From: Desulfobacteraceae bacterium | Lineage (GTDB): Bacteria > Desulfobacterota > Desulfobacteria > Desulfobacterales > Desulfobacteraceae | NCBI GenBank assembly: GCA_022712835.1 | Contig: JAFLJU010000423.1 | Location: forward strand, 1-6,011 | Direction of reading: 5' to 3' | DNA length: 6,011 nucleotides | Part shown: positions 5,996 to 6,011 of the stretch, in pieces | How the letters are laid out: each line of letters begins with the position of its first letter | How positions within the stretch are numbered: the stretch's first letter is position 1 | Notes under the pieces: generated by a model | Seen by the model: only the letters and a program-made list of their open reading frames with translations | Database searches by the model: none | What the model was told of the DNA's origin: nothing | Translations under genes and position numbers: made by a program

Positions 5996-6005
5996 AGAGA
6001 GAGGG
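5996..6005 (+). promoter_or_regulatory. Purine-rich Shine-Dalgarno-like stretch at right edge
   Basis: AGAGAGAGGG resembles a ribosome-binding site for a gene to the right of the window. The ATG at 6006 abuts it directly, too close for normal initiation, so the true start is probably a few bases beyond the edge. TTGACA at 5971-5976 could serve as a -35, but no good -10 is placed to use it. Confidence 0.3.
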
Positions 6006-6011
6006 ATGAAT

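Noticed and set aside
5971..6000. TTGACA at 5971 as a promoter for the gene at the right edge
   Set aside because: The best -10 candidates at 16-18 bp spacing match only 3 of 6 positions and would place the start site at or past the ATG at 6006.

Overview
This 6.0 kb window of bacterial chromosome has moderate GC. It holds six clear protein genes (one cut by the left edge) and one possible small gene. The gene content fits an anaerobic Desulfobacterota (Deltaproteobacteria, Desulfobacteraceae-like) bacterium. It includes a cysteine-rich ferredoxin-domain protein of a type I associate with such anaerobes, a flavin reductase with the typical DPLVYF-REYW C-terminus, and an HDOD plus PP2C-type phosphatase signalling protein. 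The taxonomic call is an inference from gene content, not a search result. I see no tRNA, rRNA, CRISPR array, insertion sequence or integrase.

Left part, plus strand (1-1434): the 3' part of an EamA/DMT-family membrane exporter gene is followed 25 bp later by a flavin reductase-like FMN-binding protein. The two are probably co-transcribed. Middle part, minus strand (1497-2904): a 219-aa protein with 19 cysteines, ending in a two-cluster [4Fe-4S] ferredoxin domain, lies downstream of a 176-aa AhpD/carboxymuconolactone decarboxylase-like protein. A 217-bp gap between them has a perfect 6-bp stem-loop and what may be a decayed short reading frame. The flavin reductase and ferredoxin genes converge at about 1435-1496.

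Right part, plus strand (3002-6011): a MetR-like LysR-family regulator is divergent from the AhpD-like gene across a 97-bp AT-rich intergenic region. That region carries a good sigma-70-type promoter for the regulator (TTGACA, 17 bp, TATTAA). Next comes a 572-aa HDOD / coiled-coil / SpoIIE-type PP2C phosphatase with its own candidate promoter. A possible 54-aa cysteine-rich membrane microprotein follows 18 bp downstream, and a purine-rich ribosome-binding-site-like stretch sits at the right edge.

Working model (inference): the LysR regulator controls itself and possibly the divergent AhpD-like gene, the usual arrangement for this family. The HDOD-phosphatase is a separate signalling unit, likely dephosphorylating a STAS-domain anti-anti-sigma partner not visible here. 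Nothing in the window proves a new system. The points most worth a second look are the ferredoxin protein's unusual N-terminal cysteine arrays, the AhpD-like protein that lacks the peroxidase triad, the HDOD-PP2C fusion with a WD in place of GD at the metal site, and the small cysteine-rich ORF after it.
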